From NCBI GenBank assembly GCA_025964575.1, contig JAOPYO010000058.1:1-45567 (forward strand): a DNA stretch of 45,567 bases, read 5' to 3'. The stretch is from Actinomycetes bacterium (GTDB lineage: Bacteria > Actinomycetota > Actinomycetes > Streptosporangiales > Streptosporangiaceae). Position numbers and translations under genes: made by a program. Positions within the stretch are counted from its first letter, which is position 1; each line of letters begins with the position of its first letter. The notes beneath the pieces were generated by a model that searched no databases, was not told where the DNA came from, and saw nothing but the letters and a program-made list of their open reading frames with translations. This document shows, one piece after another, positions 18,590 through 32,043 of the stretch.

Positions 18590-19048
18590 TCAGCTCTTGA
18601 TCTCGACGTGGCGCGGCTTGGCTGCCTCCGCCTTCGGCACCGTGACGGTCAGCACGCCGTCGGCCAGGTTGGCGTTCACCATTTCAGCGTTGACATCGCC
18701 GGGCAGCACCAGGCGATACTCGAATTGCCCGTACCGGCGGGTCCGGCGACGCAATCGTCCACGTTCGGTCTCAGTCAGCTCGCCGGTGATGATGAGCTCG
18801 TGATCGACCATCTGAATGTCGATCTTGTCCTTGCTGACGCCAGGCAACTCGAGTTGGACGAGGTAGGCCTCCTCGGTCTCCGAGACATCTGCCGCCGGCG
18901 TCCACACAGCGGGCTTTGCGGCCGCGGCGGGCTCACCCAAGGCCAGTCCCATCAGCTGGCCCATCCGGTCGTAAATGTCCTCGAACTCCTTGCTGGGATC
19001 GAAGACCACGATGTTCCGACCACCGTCGCGGGTGGGTAGCTGCACCAT
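18590..19048 (-). CDS. Small heat-shock protein, Hsp20 family
   Basis: 152 residues from ATG 19048, chosen because GAGGAGG lies about 8 bases before it; the frame is open 12 codons upstream. An N-terminal arm is followed by an alpha-crystallin domain (WTPAADVSETEEAYLVQLEL, GVSKDKIDIQM, DGVLTVTVPKAE). It is an ATP-independent holdase that keeps unfolding proteins ready for DnaK/ClpB. It is the first gene of the leftward stress operon, 92 bases before dnaK. I found no HAIR or CIRCE element in front of it. The divergent LAL regulator begins 185 bases away. Confidence 0.92.
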   Translation of the reverse strand: MVQLPTRDGGRNIVVFDPSKEFEDIYDRMGQLMGLALGEPAAAAKPAVWTPAADVSETEEAYLVQLELPGVSKDKIDIQMVDHELIITGELTETERGRLRRRTRRYGQFEYRLVLPGDVNAEMVNANLADGVLTVTVPKAEAAKPRHVEIKS

Positions 19049-19232
19049 TGCTGTACCTCCTCGGACCAGACAGTGCCTGCCCATCCGACGCTTGCTGTTC
19101 CGCCCGGTTCCCGCATCCTCCGACCGGGTAGTTCTGTGCGCCCGGCGCCGTGGCTGTGCGGAGGTTCTCCGAGGTCAGCGCGCGCGACACGCCCCATGGT
19201 GACCTTGTCAGAGCCTTCGCACCAGGTGTTAC

Positions 19233-22034
19233 ATGGAACTCTCAGTCGGCTGCATGCGGGCAGCGGTGGAAACTGCCGGGAGGCTCCCATTGCAAGGCCG
19301 GGAGCATGGCCAAAGCGCGGTTCTCGACCTCTTAAGAAGTGCCGAGGCCGGTGGCAGTGGTGGAGTCCTCCTCGTCGAGGGCGAGCCGGGGATGGGCAAG
19401 ACCTCCCTGCTGGAGGCCGCCACCGAAACGGCCGCCGGGATGGGGTTCTCGCTGGCCGCCGGGACAGCCGAAGAACTCGGGCAGATCATGCCGATGGCGC
19501 CCTTGCTCACGGCCCTCGACCAGTCCCCGGCGCCCCGTCCCGAGGTGCCCGACCAGCGCATGTGGCTGGCCCAGCGGCTCCGGTCCCGGCTCGAGCAGCG
19601 AGCCGCGGCGGGTCCTGTCCTCTTCACCCTGGACGATCTTCATTGGGCGGATCCCGCCACCCTGCTGCTCTTGCGGACTCTGCCGAGGCAACTGGGCTCG
19701 TACCCCCTGGTTTGGATCTTGGCCCGGTGCACTACGGAACACGGGAACGAAGCCGGCCGGCTGTTCACCCTCCTCGAGTCCGAAGGTGCCACCCGGATCG
19801 AGCTCGGGCCCCTCGACCCGGACACCGTCCGCGAAATGGTGACCGAACTGCTCGGGACAACGCCGGGAACGGATCTGCTGACGCTCGCCGCCGGGGCGGC
19901 CGGCAACCCTTTCCTGCTGATCCAGCTCATGGCGGGGTTCCGGGATGAAGGGGCAATCCACATCTCGGCTGCCGGCGCCCTGCCGACCTCCACCCGGCTC
20001 CCCCGCCGATTTCAGGCCGTCGTGCGGCACAGGCTCGATGGGCTGGACCCGCGCACCCGGCACTTCCTCGAGATCGCCGCCGTTCTCGGCAGGTCGTTCT
20101 CCCCCGGCGACGCCGCCGAGATGCTCGGCGAGACCCCGGCGTCAGTATGGCCGTGCGTGGAAGAGGCGCTGGCCGCGGGCGTACTGACGACGACCAGCGA
20201 AGAGATCATCTTCCACCACGAGCTGGTGTGGCAGTCCGTCGTCGAAACACTGCCCGGCCCGATGCGACAAGCGCTGCATCGCCAGGCGGGAGAGATGCTC
20301 CTGGACCGCGGTGGTTCCGTGGTGCCGGCGGCCGCACACCTGATGAAGGGGGCCCGTCACGGCGACACCCGCGCCCTGGCGGGCCTGGATCAGGCAGTGG
20401 CCGAGGTCCTTCCTTCATCCCCGCAGACCGCCGCCGATCTGGCCGTGCGAGCGCTCGAACTGACCGACCAGTCCGACCCCGGCCGCTTCACCCGGACGGT
20501 GAGCGCCACCGAGGCCTGCACTGCGGCCGGACAGCTCGATAGGGCCACCGTCCTCGTACGATCAGCTCTCGCCCAGCGGTTGTCCTCGCCTGCCGCGGCC
20601 CAGCTGCACTGCGCCCTTTCCATGATCTTGTACGTGAGTGGCCAGGTGGCCGACGCGAGAGACGAGGCGGTGGAGGCCTTGTCGGAGTCGCTCCTGCCGG
20701 ATGGGCTCCGCGATGACGCGGAACTGGCCATGTTGCACGCCCTCGCAGGCCTGCACGACAACGAGAAGGCCGGCGAGCTCGCCACCATCATTCTGGAAGA
20801 TCATAAACTCCGTGGCGACGCGTTGGTGGTCGGGGCCATGGTCGTCCTCTCGGTGATCAGGTGGGACGAGGGAAGACTCTCCGAGGCGCTCGGGCTGTGC
20901 CGCGAAGCCGTGCGGCGGGCGAGCATCGGGTCCACCGAGGCGCGGCGCATCCACCCCGGCGTAGCCCTGGCCACCATGCTCGCGGACGTCCGGCTCATCG
21001 ACGAGGCGAGGATCGCCGTGCGGGCGGCCGCGGAAGAGATCGAGGCGCTGGGACACCTCGCCTGGGCCGGCGGGCCGGGCATCCTGAGCTCCCGCCTCGA
21101 CCTTGCCACCGGTCGGCTCGAGGATGCCGTCGCGCAGGCCGAGGGCGGTCTTGAGATCACGGACGCGCTCGGGACGCATCTGTTCACCTCGGTCGCCAAG
21201 TCCGTCCTCGGAACCGTCGCACTCCGACGGGGCGATCTGCGTTCGGCGGAGGGCCACGCGGAGCAAGGTCAGATTCAGCTGGCGCACTACGGAGCGACCT
21301 ACACTCAGGCGCGATGTGTCCTGGTGAGGGCTCAGATAGCCGAGGCCCGGTCCGACGCCGCCGCCGCCATGGAGTGGATGACCGACCTCCTCGACGCTCT
21401 CCCGAAGCACCGGGGGATGCTCGTCGGGGACCCCACGGCGGCTGCCTGGCTGGTCCGCGTCGCGCTCGCCGCAGACGATCCGGTCCGGGCCGGAGAGGTG
21501 GTCGCGACGGCCGAGAGCATCGCGCTGACCAACCCCGGTTTCCCCGCCGTCGTGGCGGCGGCCGCGCACGCCCGTGGCCTGCTCGACGAAGAACCGCGCG
21601 CTCTGGAACGCGCGACGAAGGAACATGTCGATCCGTGGGCCCGAGCCTCGGCTGCCGAAGACCTCGGGAGCACGCTCGCGGCGAGGGGAGAACGCCGGCA
21701 AGCCGTAGTCAATCTGGAGAGTGCCATCGCCGGATATGAGGAGACCGACGCTCAGCGCGATGCGGCTCGGGTACGTCGCCGGCTGCGCCGTCTCGGCGTA
21801 CGGCATCGGCATTGGGCATCGGCGGAGCGGCCGGTCTCCGGGTGGGCCAGCCTGACCGAGACCGAACGCTCGGTGTCCGAACTGGTGGCCCAGGGGCTGA
21901 CCAACCAGCAAACGGCCGACCAGATGTTCCTGAGCGTGCACACCGTGGCCTTCCACCTGCGCCAAGTCTTCCGCAAGCTGGAGATCGGCTCCCGCGTCGA
22001 CCTGACCCGGATAGCTCTGCAGCAGGAGGAGTAG
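19233..22034 (+). CDS. LAL-type ATPase / LuxR-family transcriptional regulator
   Basis: 933 residues. The N-terminal AAA-type ATPase has Walker A GEPGMGKTS (Lys56) and a Walker B-like LFTLDDLHWADPA. A long helical-repeat (TPR-like) middle follows, then a C-terminal LuxR helix-turn-helix (about 875-930) with LTETERSVSELVAQGLTNQQ and SVHTVAFHLRQVFRKL. Large LuxR (LAL) proteins bind ATP and act as activators, often of adjacent genes. It is transcribed divergently from hsp20, so it may control the stress operon; this is inferred from position only. ATG 19233 has a weak AGGTG before it. It is followed by the ClpP-fold protease gene after 80 bases. Confidence 0.9.
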   Translation: MELSVGCMRAAVETAGRLPLQGREHGQSAVLDLLRSAEAGGSGGVLLVEGEPGMGKTSLLEAATETAAGMGFSLAAGTAEELGQIMPMAPLLTALDQSPAPRPEVPDQRMWLAQRLRSRLEQRAAAGPVLFTLDDLHWADPATLLLLRTLPRQLGSYPLVWILARCTTEHGNEAGRLFTLLESEGATRIELGPLDPDTVREMVTELLGTTPGTDLLTLAAGAAGNPFLLIQLMAGFRDEGAIHISAAGALPTSTRLPRRFQAVVRHRLDGLDPRTRHFLEIAAVLGRSFSPGDAAEMLGETPASVWPCVEEALAAGVLTTTSEEIIFHHELVWQSVVETLPGPMRQALHRQAGEMLLDRGGSVVPAAAHLMKGARHGDTRALAGLDQAVAEVLPSSPQTAADLAVRALELTDQSDPGRFTRTVSATEACTAAGQLDRATVLVRSALAQRLSSPAAAQLHCALSMILYVSGQVADARDEAVEALSESLLPDGLRDDAELAMLHALAGLHDNEKAGELATIILEDHKLRGDALVVGAMVVLSVIRWDEGRLSEALGLCREAVRRASIGSTEARRIHPGVALATMLADVRLIDEARIAVRAAAEEIEALGHLAWAGGPGILSSRLDLATGRLEDAVAQAEGGLEITDALGTHLFTSVAKSVLGTVALRRGDLRSAEGHAEQGQIQLAHYGATYTQARCVLVRAQIAEARSDAAAAMEWMTDLLDALPKHRGMLVGDPTAAAWLVRVALAADDPVRAGEVVATAESIALTNPGFPAVVAAAAHARGLLDEEPRALERATKEHVDPWARASAAEDLGSTLAARGERRQAVVNLESAIAGYEETDAQRDAARVRRRLRRLGVRHRHWASAERPVSGWASLTETERSVSELVAQGLTNQQTADQMFLSVHTVAFHLRQVFRKLEIGSRVDLTRIALQQEE

Positions 22035-22114
22035 CCCTACCTGATCTGAGGAAGCGGAAGTCCGCTATGCCGACAAGCCTCTGACGTGAGCCACAGCGGC
22101 GGCGGGAGGCTGGG

Positions 22115-22954
22115 ATGGGCATCATCGACATCATCTGGCTGATCTTCGTGATCTCTGCGTTCCAGCCGCTGATCCAGCAGCGTGCTCTGTTCGCCCGGCG
22201 AGTCCAGGCCATCCGACGGTTGGAGAAGCGACGGGGCAGCCGGGTCATCACGTTGATCCACCGGCAGGAGGCATTCTCGTTCTTCGGGCTCCCCTTCGCC
22301 CGATATATCGACATCGATGACTCCGAGGAGGTGCTGCGTGCCATCGAGCTCACCGCGCCGGACGTCCCCATCGACCTCGTCCTGCACACACCGGGTGGCA
22401 TGGTCCTGGCCTCCCAGCAGATCGCGAACGCCCTGCTCTCTCATCCCGCCAAGGTCACCGCGGTGGTGCCGCACCATGCCATGAGCGGTGGCACGCTGAT
22501 CGCACTGGCGGCGGACGAGATCCTGCTCTCGCCCTCCGCGGTGCTCGGGCCGGTCGACCCGCAGCTCGGCCGGCATCCGGCCGCCTCCGTCCTCACGGTC
22601 CTGGAACGCAAAGACATCAATGAGATCGACGACGAGACCCTCATCATGGCCGATGTGTCGCGTAAGGCGATCAATCAGATCCGGGAGACCATCTCACGCC
22701 TCCTCATGCGTGGGGGCTCGGACACCGCCGCCGCCGAGAAGCTGGCCCACTTGCTGTCTGAGGGCCATTGGACTCACGACTATCCGATCACCGCTGAGAT
22801 AGCCAAGGATCTCGGCCTTCCGGTGGCGACAGACCCACCCGATGAGGTCCGTCAGATCATCCGGCTCTATCCCCAGCCGCGCGGACATCGTCCGGCGGTC
22901 GAGTACATCCCCGTGCCCTACAACCCGTCTCGGTCGTCGGCTTACCGCGACTGA
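22115..22954 (+). CDS. Membrane-anchored ClpP-fold serine protease (SDH_sah type)
   Basis: 279 residues. An N-terminal membrane helix (IIDIIWLIFVISAFQPLI) is followed by a ClpP/crotonase-fold domain: IDLVLHTPGGMVLASQQIA and the nucleophile Ser124 in HHAMSGGTLIALAADEILL, with the conserved GPVDPQLG further on. This matches the 'SDH family Clp-fold serine proteinase' (PF01972) group, related to SppA and NfeD-type proteases. The catalytic domain is likely cytoplasmic or membrane-associated. It is followed after 27 bases by the DUF1931 gene, so the two probably form an operon, perhaps with the LAL gene. Substrate unknown. Confidence 0.85.
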   Translation: MGIIDIIWLIFVISAFQPLIQQRALFARRVQAIRRLEKRRGSRVITLIHRQEAFSFFGLPFARYIDIDDSEEVLRAIELTAPDVPIDLVLHTPGGMVLASQQIANALLSHPAKVTAVVPHHAMSGGTLIALAADEILLSPSAVLGPVDPQLGRHPAASVLTVLERKDINEIDDETLIMADVSRKAINQIRETISRLLMRGGSDTAAAEKLAHLLSEGHWTHDYPITAEIAKDLGLPVATDPPDEVRQIIRLYPQPRGHRPAVEYIPVPYNPSRSSAYRD

Positions 22955-22981
22955 TCCGTTCTAGTAGAGGGAGATACACCC

Positions 22982-23431
22982 ATGCCGGTAATGGGAGTGG
23001 CCAGGTTCGAGCGCTTCTTTCGGGCCGCCGCAGGCCTGGACGTCGACAAGGACGACCTCAAGCGCTACAACGAGTTCATCGATCACAAGCTCTACGACCT
23101 GCTCCTCATGGCACAGGCGACCGCGAAGGCCAACCGCCGCGACATCATCGAGCCCTTCGATCTGCCGATCACCAAGGGGCTCCAGGAAAGCATCCACAAG
23201 TTCCGCGCTCTCAACGAGGAGGTCGAGTTGGCACCGATCCTTGAACAGCTCGCCACATATCCTCCGCTCGATGCGACTCCGAGCGAGGAGACCGAGGCCC
23301 GGCTGCCCGAGATCGTGGGCGGACTGTCGCTCGCCCTGGCGCGCACCTTCAAGATCATAGATCCGGACCGGAAGAATCCCCAGACCGCGCAGTGGGATCG
23401 CGCCCAGCAGATCTTCGACCTGCTGCTCTGA
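22982..23431 (+). CDS. DUF1931 histone-fold protein
   Basis: 149 residues: MPVMGVARFERFFRAAAGLD, then DDLKRYNEFIDHKLYDLLLM, AKANRRDIIEPFDLPITKGL and a second helical half. Sequence and length match the DUF1931 family, whose known structure (Aquifex protein) contains paired histone folds within one chain. Such bacterial histone-fold proteins are few and poorly studied; DNA binding has not been shown for this subgroup to my knowledge. It is very short on basic residues for a packaging histone. GAGGGAG lies before the ATG. It is probably cotranscribed with the ClpP-fold protease, and converges on the PrsW gene with a 13-base gap. Confidence 0.85.
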   Translation: MPVMGVARFERFFRAAAGLDVDKDDLKRYNEFIDHKLYDLLLMAQATAKANRRDIIEPFDLPITKGLQESIHKFRALNEEVELAPILEQLATYPPLDATPSEETEARLPEIVGGLSLALARTFKIIDPDRKNPQTAQWDRAQQIFDLLL

Positions 23432-23444
23432 GCGTCTCGGCTCA

Positions 23445-24410
23445 TCATTCCCGGGCGCCGCGCCAGGTCAGCAGCAGGGTCGTGATGCCAAGGACGCTCA
23501 CCAGAGCCAGCCCGCTGTTGGACAGCACCGTGAACAGGTGGACCTGCTCATTAGTGGGCTGCGGCATATATCCGTACTCGAGGAGCCGGTACTGCCAGGG
23601 GGTTCCGGTGAGCAGAAAGGTCACCACAACGGCGATTTCGTTCATGGAGTCCCATAGCGCGTGCAGCAGCGAGACCCAGAGAAAGGCCGCCAGCAGCCCG
23701 CCGCTGTAGCGGAACGGCCCTTCCCGGCTCGCCCGGAAGAGGAAGCCGCCGAGGATGGCGGTCCACAGCCCATGCCCGACCGGCGCGAGCAGGCCCCGGA
23801 TGACCTCCGTCTCGACCAGCGCGTTCAACGAGAGGCCGTGCACGGTGAGCAGGGCGTTGAACGCATAACCGGCGCTCTCGAAGGCGGCGAATCCGAAACC
23901 GACCGCGGCACCGAGCACGATCCCGTCCCGGGTGTGGTGATGTGGCAGCCGCCGGGTGATGTAGACGAGGGCGGCCAGCTTGACCGCCTCCTCGATCAGG
24001 CCCACACCGACGAACAGCAGCGGCGAAGGATGCAGCAGATAGGTCTCCAGGAGGGAGGCGCCGAGCACCCCCAGCACCCCACCCGCCACGAAGGCTTTGA
24101 CCACCAGTTCCGCCGTGACGTGCTCGTCCCGCCAGTGCTCGAACGACCACGCGACGAACGTGACCGGAACCAGGAAGCTGCCCAGCAGGATCAGGGTCGG
24201 CACCAGGTTGGCGTTCGCGGTCAGCAACGTGACGACGAGGCTGGCCACCCAGAGCAGCAGCCCGGCCAGGAAGATCTTCAGCCAGGAAAGCCCCCGGCCC
24301 GCCTGCGGCGGCACGGTGCGGACGGGACCGGGCGGCGGAACCGGGCCGGGTTCGAAGCCTTCTGGAGGACGCACAGTTCTGAGGATCAAGGGCGCCCGGC
24401 GCCTCCACAT
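23445..24410 (-). CDS. PrsW-family intramembrane metalloprotease
   Basis: 321 residues with about 8 membrane segments after a Pro-rich cytoplasmic N-terminus (about 40 residues). The family motifs are present: Glu140-Glu141 in LIEEAVKLAALVY (EExxK), FAAFESAGYAFN (Glu178) and two membrane histidines (PVGHGLW, SLLHALWD). In Bacillus, PrsW cleaves an anti-sigma factor at site 1. No anti-sigma gene is nearby, so the target is unknown. It is preceded by the coiled-coil gene in the same direction with a 24-base gap. Confidence 0.88.
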   Translation of the reverse strand: MWRRRAPLILRTVRPPEGFEPGPVPPPGPVRTVPPQAGRGLSWLKIFLAGLLLWVASLVVTLLTANANLVPTLILLGSFLVPVTFVAWSFEHWRDEHVTAELVVKAFVAGGVLGVLGASLLETYLLHPSPLLFVGVGLIEEAVKLAALVYITRRLPHHHTRDGIVLGAAVGFGFAAFESAGYAFNALLTVHGLSLNALVETEVIRGLLAPVGHGLWTAILGGFLFRASREGPFRYSGGLLAAFLWVSLLHALWDSMNEIAVVVTFLLTGTPWQYRLLEYGYMPQPTNEQVHLFTVLSNSGLALVSVLGITTLLLTWRGARE

Positions 24411-24434
24411 CCCCAGACCGGATAATCCCCTCGG

Positions 24435-25214
24435 TCAGAACAGCGGGTCGCGCGGGAGTGCAAGTGCCTGCCCGGCTTCTACGGCAGCGAGCACGCTGTT
24501 CTGCAGCTGGGTCTCCATCCTGCGCGCCTCCTCGGCGAGCCCTCGAATGGCCTGCTGGTCGTGGGTCTGCGCGAGCAGGTCACGGTACTTGTCGTTTTGA
24601 GCCATCATCCGTTGCGCCACCAACGCCGAATCCGCGGCGCGTACCCGTTGTGCGTACTGCTCCAGCAGTTCGACCCGTCGGCCGATCCCCGCGGCGGAGC
24701 GTTCGATGGCCTCGCGTTGGGGGCCGACGACCGCCGCCAGCGCCGGGGTCATCTCGGAACGGGAGACCGTCAGCTGCTCCGCCCGGAGCACGGTCTGTCG
24801 GTGGGCCATCCAGGCGATCTCCCAGATCTGCTGGGGGAACACCACATTGTTGGCGATGGTGTCGAGCATGCCGTACCTGTTGACCTCGGACTCCAGAACG
24901 GTGCGGTGAGCGGCCCTGGCCCGGACCACCAGTTGCTGCCCCTCCCGGTCCAGGTCGCTCGGCAGCACATAGCGGCGGTGGTAGTGACGGGCCGCCCGCG
25001 CGGCCTTGACCTCGGCTCCCTCGAACCAGGCGGCGGTCTGGGCGAGGGACAGGAAGAGCCCGGCGAACGGCCCCTGGGCCATTTCGTACAGCCGATCGGC
25101 CAGCGAGCGGACCAAGGGCGGCGGGAAACTCGCCGGGGTCAGTGTTCGCGGGAACCTCACGAGCAGCCGGCGGTCCCGCTCGGGAATCGCCGGGTCAGTG
25201 ATCGGGGGATACAC
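24435..25214 (-). CDS. Conserved helical protein, function unknown
   Basis: 259 residues, soluble, with a long alpha-helical C-terminal half (about residues 150-245) of coiled-coil character (REAIERSAAGIGRRVELLEQ). Tryptophans and a basic patch sit in the middle (KAARAARHYHRRYVL). There is no signal or membrane segment. It starts at GTG 25214 with AGGAGG 8 bases before. I do not recognise a characterised family. It probably shares a transcript with prsW. Confidence 0.7.
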   Translation of the reverse strand: MYPPITDPAIPERDRRLLVRFPRTLTPASFPPPLVRSLADRLYEMAQGPFAGLFLSLAQTAAWFEGAEVKAARAARHYHRRYVLPSDLDREGQQLVVRARAAHRTVLESEVNRYGMLDTIANNVVFPQQIWEIAWMAHRQTVLRAEQLTVSRSEMTPALAAVVGPQREAIERSAAGIGRRVELLEQYAQRVRAADSALVAQRMMAQNDKYRDLLAQTHDQQAIRGLAEEARRMETQLQNSVLAAVEAGQALALPRDPLF

Positions 25215-25363
25215 CGATATGACCTCCTACCGAACTGACGGCTCTGCTCAGCTAACGGCCGGGGTGACACGATCCGTTCCGCGAGAACCGGCCACCGACC
25301 TGGGATCACGGTCCGGCCGGTGCTTCGACCATGCCATGTCCTGGGTGACTCGGACCCAAAAAA

Positions 25364-25397
25364 GAGCCCCTCTCTGGGATTTTCCAGAGAGGGGCTC
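25364..25397 (-). terminator. Rho-independent terminator of tRNA-Ile
   Basis: GAGCCCCTCTCTGG pairs perfectly with CCAGAGAGGGGCTC around a GATTTT loop. On the leftward strand it is followed by a run of T (the aaaaaaa at 25357-25363 on the + strand). Confidence 0.9.
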
Positions 25398-25417
25398 TCA
25401 CCTGCGACTTCTTCAGG

Positions 25418-25491
25418 TGGGGGTACCAGGACTTGAACCTGGGGCCTCGTCCTTATCAGGGACGCGCTCTAACCGACTGAGCTATACCCCC
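25418..25491 (-). tRNA. tRNA-Ile(GAU)
   Basis: The leftward strand reads GGGGGTATAGCTCAGTCGG..., with anticodon loop CTGATAA (GAU), T-arm GGTTCAAGTCC and a 7-bp acceptor stem. 74 nt with discriminator A; CCA is not encoded. It lies downstream of gyrA-DUF3566, the usual actinobacterial place, followed by a strong terminator. Confidence 0.97.
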
Positions 25492-25603
25492 GTGTGCGTC
25501 CTTGCGGCGCAACGAGAAGTGAGATTACCCCATTGCGAGGGGCAACGGAAATCCGTTTCCTTTGCTGCTCAGCAGGGATGCCGATCAGGTGTGACAGCGG
25601 TGG

Positions 25604-26517
25604 CTACTCGGCCTCCTTGAGGGTCACCTCGACGCCGCCCACGAAGTCCGCGGCGATGTTGTAGATGACCGACCAGACGGTGGCCAGGGCCGTTATGAGC
25701 AGGACGTTCAGCGCCCCGACCAGGGCCGCATAGCCGAAGATCCTGGTGAAGGAGAACCAACTTGCCGCATCGAAGCTGCTGGACTTGGTGGAGTTCTTGT
25801 CCTGGGTCAGCTCGTTGATGGTCTGGACGATCTGGTCGAAGACCCCGAGGCCCGACAGGACCATGTAGATCACGACCACGGCGACCAGGAGGACGATGAA
25901 GCACACCAGCGACATCACGAAGCTGAACTTCATCACCGACCACGGCTCGAAGCGCGACACCTGAAGGTGCGCCTTGCGCGGTGACTTACCCGCGGCGGCC
26001 GCCTTGCCAGGCCGCATGACGTCGTTGACCCGGTTCTTGAAGGACGAGCTGGCCGCGGAGCTCGGGCCCGACTGTGCGGGCTGTGACATCGACGGAGCGC
26101 CACCACCGAACTCACGCGAGCCGAGTGGACCGGCCGCGGGCGTGGTCGAACCGCCGGCGCGGTCCGCGAACACCGAACCGGACGGCTCGCTCGACGTCGC
26201 CCACGGCGGGCTGTAGTCCTTAGCCTGCTCGTCCTTGATCGCCGACGAGCCGAAGGGTGGTGTTCCCTTGCCAACGGCCTTGGCGGACGATCCGGCGGAC
26301 GATCCCGCCGGGGTGGTGACATCGTCCTTCTTGCCGTCCTCGGCAGCCGAGGCCTCCACCTTCACCTCGTCAAGATCGCCGACGGAACTCACCGTGGAGT
26401 TCACTCCGGACGAGGCGGGCTTACCGCCGTTGCCGCTCGCCAAACCGTTTCCGTTGGACGAGGAGTCGGAGCCGGCTCCGGCCGGCTGGCCCTTTCCCGT
26501 ACTACTGGGGGTGGCAT

Positions 26518-26521
<4 letters not shown>
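25604..26521 (-). CDS. DUF3566 transmembrane protein
   Basis: 305 residues. The first about 190 are a Ser/Gly/Pro-rich disordered cytoplasmic tail. The C-terminal DUF3566 domain has two membrane helices ([20 protein letters not shown] and [20 protein letters not shown]) and ends [11 protein letters not shown]. The GTG start overlaps the gyrA stop (GTGA), so the two are coupled, as in most actinobacteria. In mycobacteria a homologue (CwsA-linked region) has been tied to cell-wall or division matters, but the role is not settled. Confidence 0.88.
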
Positions 26522-29085
<2,564 letters not shown>

Positions 29086-29167
29086 CTTAAAGACCTCTTC
29101 TTCACTACGTACGTACGACGGGCGAGTTCTCGTCGGGGTCTGCGGGGACGGGAGTCCCCGCTAGGCA

Positions 29168-31366
<2,199 letters not shown>

Positions 31367-31407
31367 TCAGTAACCATGCGAACATCAGTACGAGACGTGA
31401 AAAACTT

Positions 31408-32043
31408 TCAGCCCCGGACCCGCCATTGACCGGGGCGGCGCGGCGCCGAGGCCGGTCCGACCACCTTGACGCGTCGCACCGTGCCGTCCCCGAGCTCCTC
31501 GTTCAGCCTGCGCACCAGGGTTCCCGCGAGCAGCCTCAGCTGGGTCGCCCAGGCCGTCGAGTCGGCGGCCACGACGAGCTCGCCCTCCTCGAACTTCTCC
31601 GGCTTGGTGTGCTCGGCCAGCTCCTTGCCGACGATCCCCTGCCAGTTGCCGAAGACCCCGCCGACCGCCGCCTTCTGCTCCCAGCCCCGGTCGGCCAGGA
31701 GATCGCGGATCGCCGAGCCGAACATCTGTGGATCACCGTTGCCCCGGCTGCGTTCCCGGGAGGGCCGAGGGGCCTTGCGCTTCGACTTCATCCCCGGCAG
31801 GGTGCCGCGCTTCAACGCATCGGCCTTCGCCTGGGCGAGGGCCTCGCGGGCCAGCTCGATGCCGGTCAGTGCCTGCCCACCCGTTTGCCCACCTGTTTGC
31901 CCGCTGCGCTCCGGCGCGCCTTGAGGCGCGGGCTTCCCTCGTCGCTCGGTCGCTCGTTCCTCGCTCCCTCGCTCCTCAGTCCAGCCCGCGCCGCGCGCCT
32001 TCGCTCCGCTTGGGTTGTCCACAGGCTGTGGATCATCAAGCAC
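31408..32043 (-). CDS. DciA-type helicase loader (DUF721)
   Basis: 211 residues. The C-terminal 100 form the DUF721 domain ([20 protein letters not shown], then [17 protein letters not shown] and [15 protein letters not shown]), the KH-like fold of DciA that loads replicative helicase DnaB in bacteria lacking DnaC/DnaI. The N-terminus (residues about 12-110) is highly charged and low-complexity ([15 protein letters not shown]), partly encoded by a dispersed GC repeat. GTG 32043 overlaps the recF stop (8 bases), so the two are translationally coupled. Placement beside dnaN/recF fits a replication role. Confidence 0.88.
   Translation of the reverse strand: MLDDPQPVDNPSGAKARGAGWTEERGSEERATERRGKPAPQGAPERSGQTGGQTGGQALTGIELAREALAQAKADALKRGTLPGMKSKRKAPRPSRERSRGNGDPQMFGSAIRDLLADRGWEQKAAVGGVFGNWQGIVGKELAEHTKPEKFEEGELVVAADSTAWATQLRLLAGTLVRRLNEELGDGTVRRVKVVGPASAPRRPGQWRVRG
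31930..31992. repeat. Dispersed GC-rich repeat, copy in dciA
   Basis: Shares GGGCTTCCCTCGTC, CGCTCGTTCCT, TCGCTCC and CTCCTCAGTCCAG with 45338-45445, in the same order and orientation. Here it is inside the dciA coding sequence and supplies part of the charged N-terminal region. Confidence 0.55.

Noticed and set aside
16218-18803. An 861-codon rightward frame opposite dnaK
   Set aside because: It is the antisense mirror of dnaK, a known artefact in high-GC genomes, with no domain of its own.
31395-31405. gacgtgaaaaa as a parS half site
   Set aside because: Only one arm resembles parS; the partner arm is absent.
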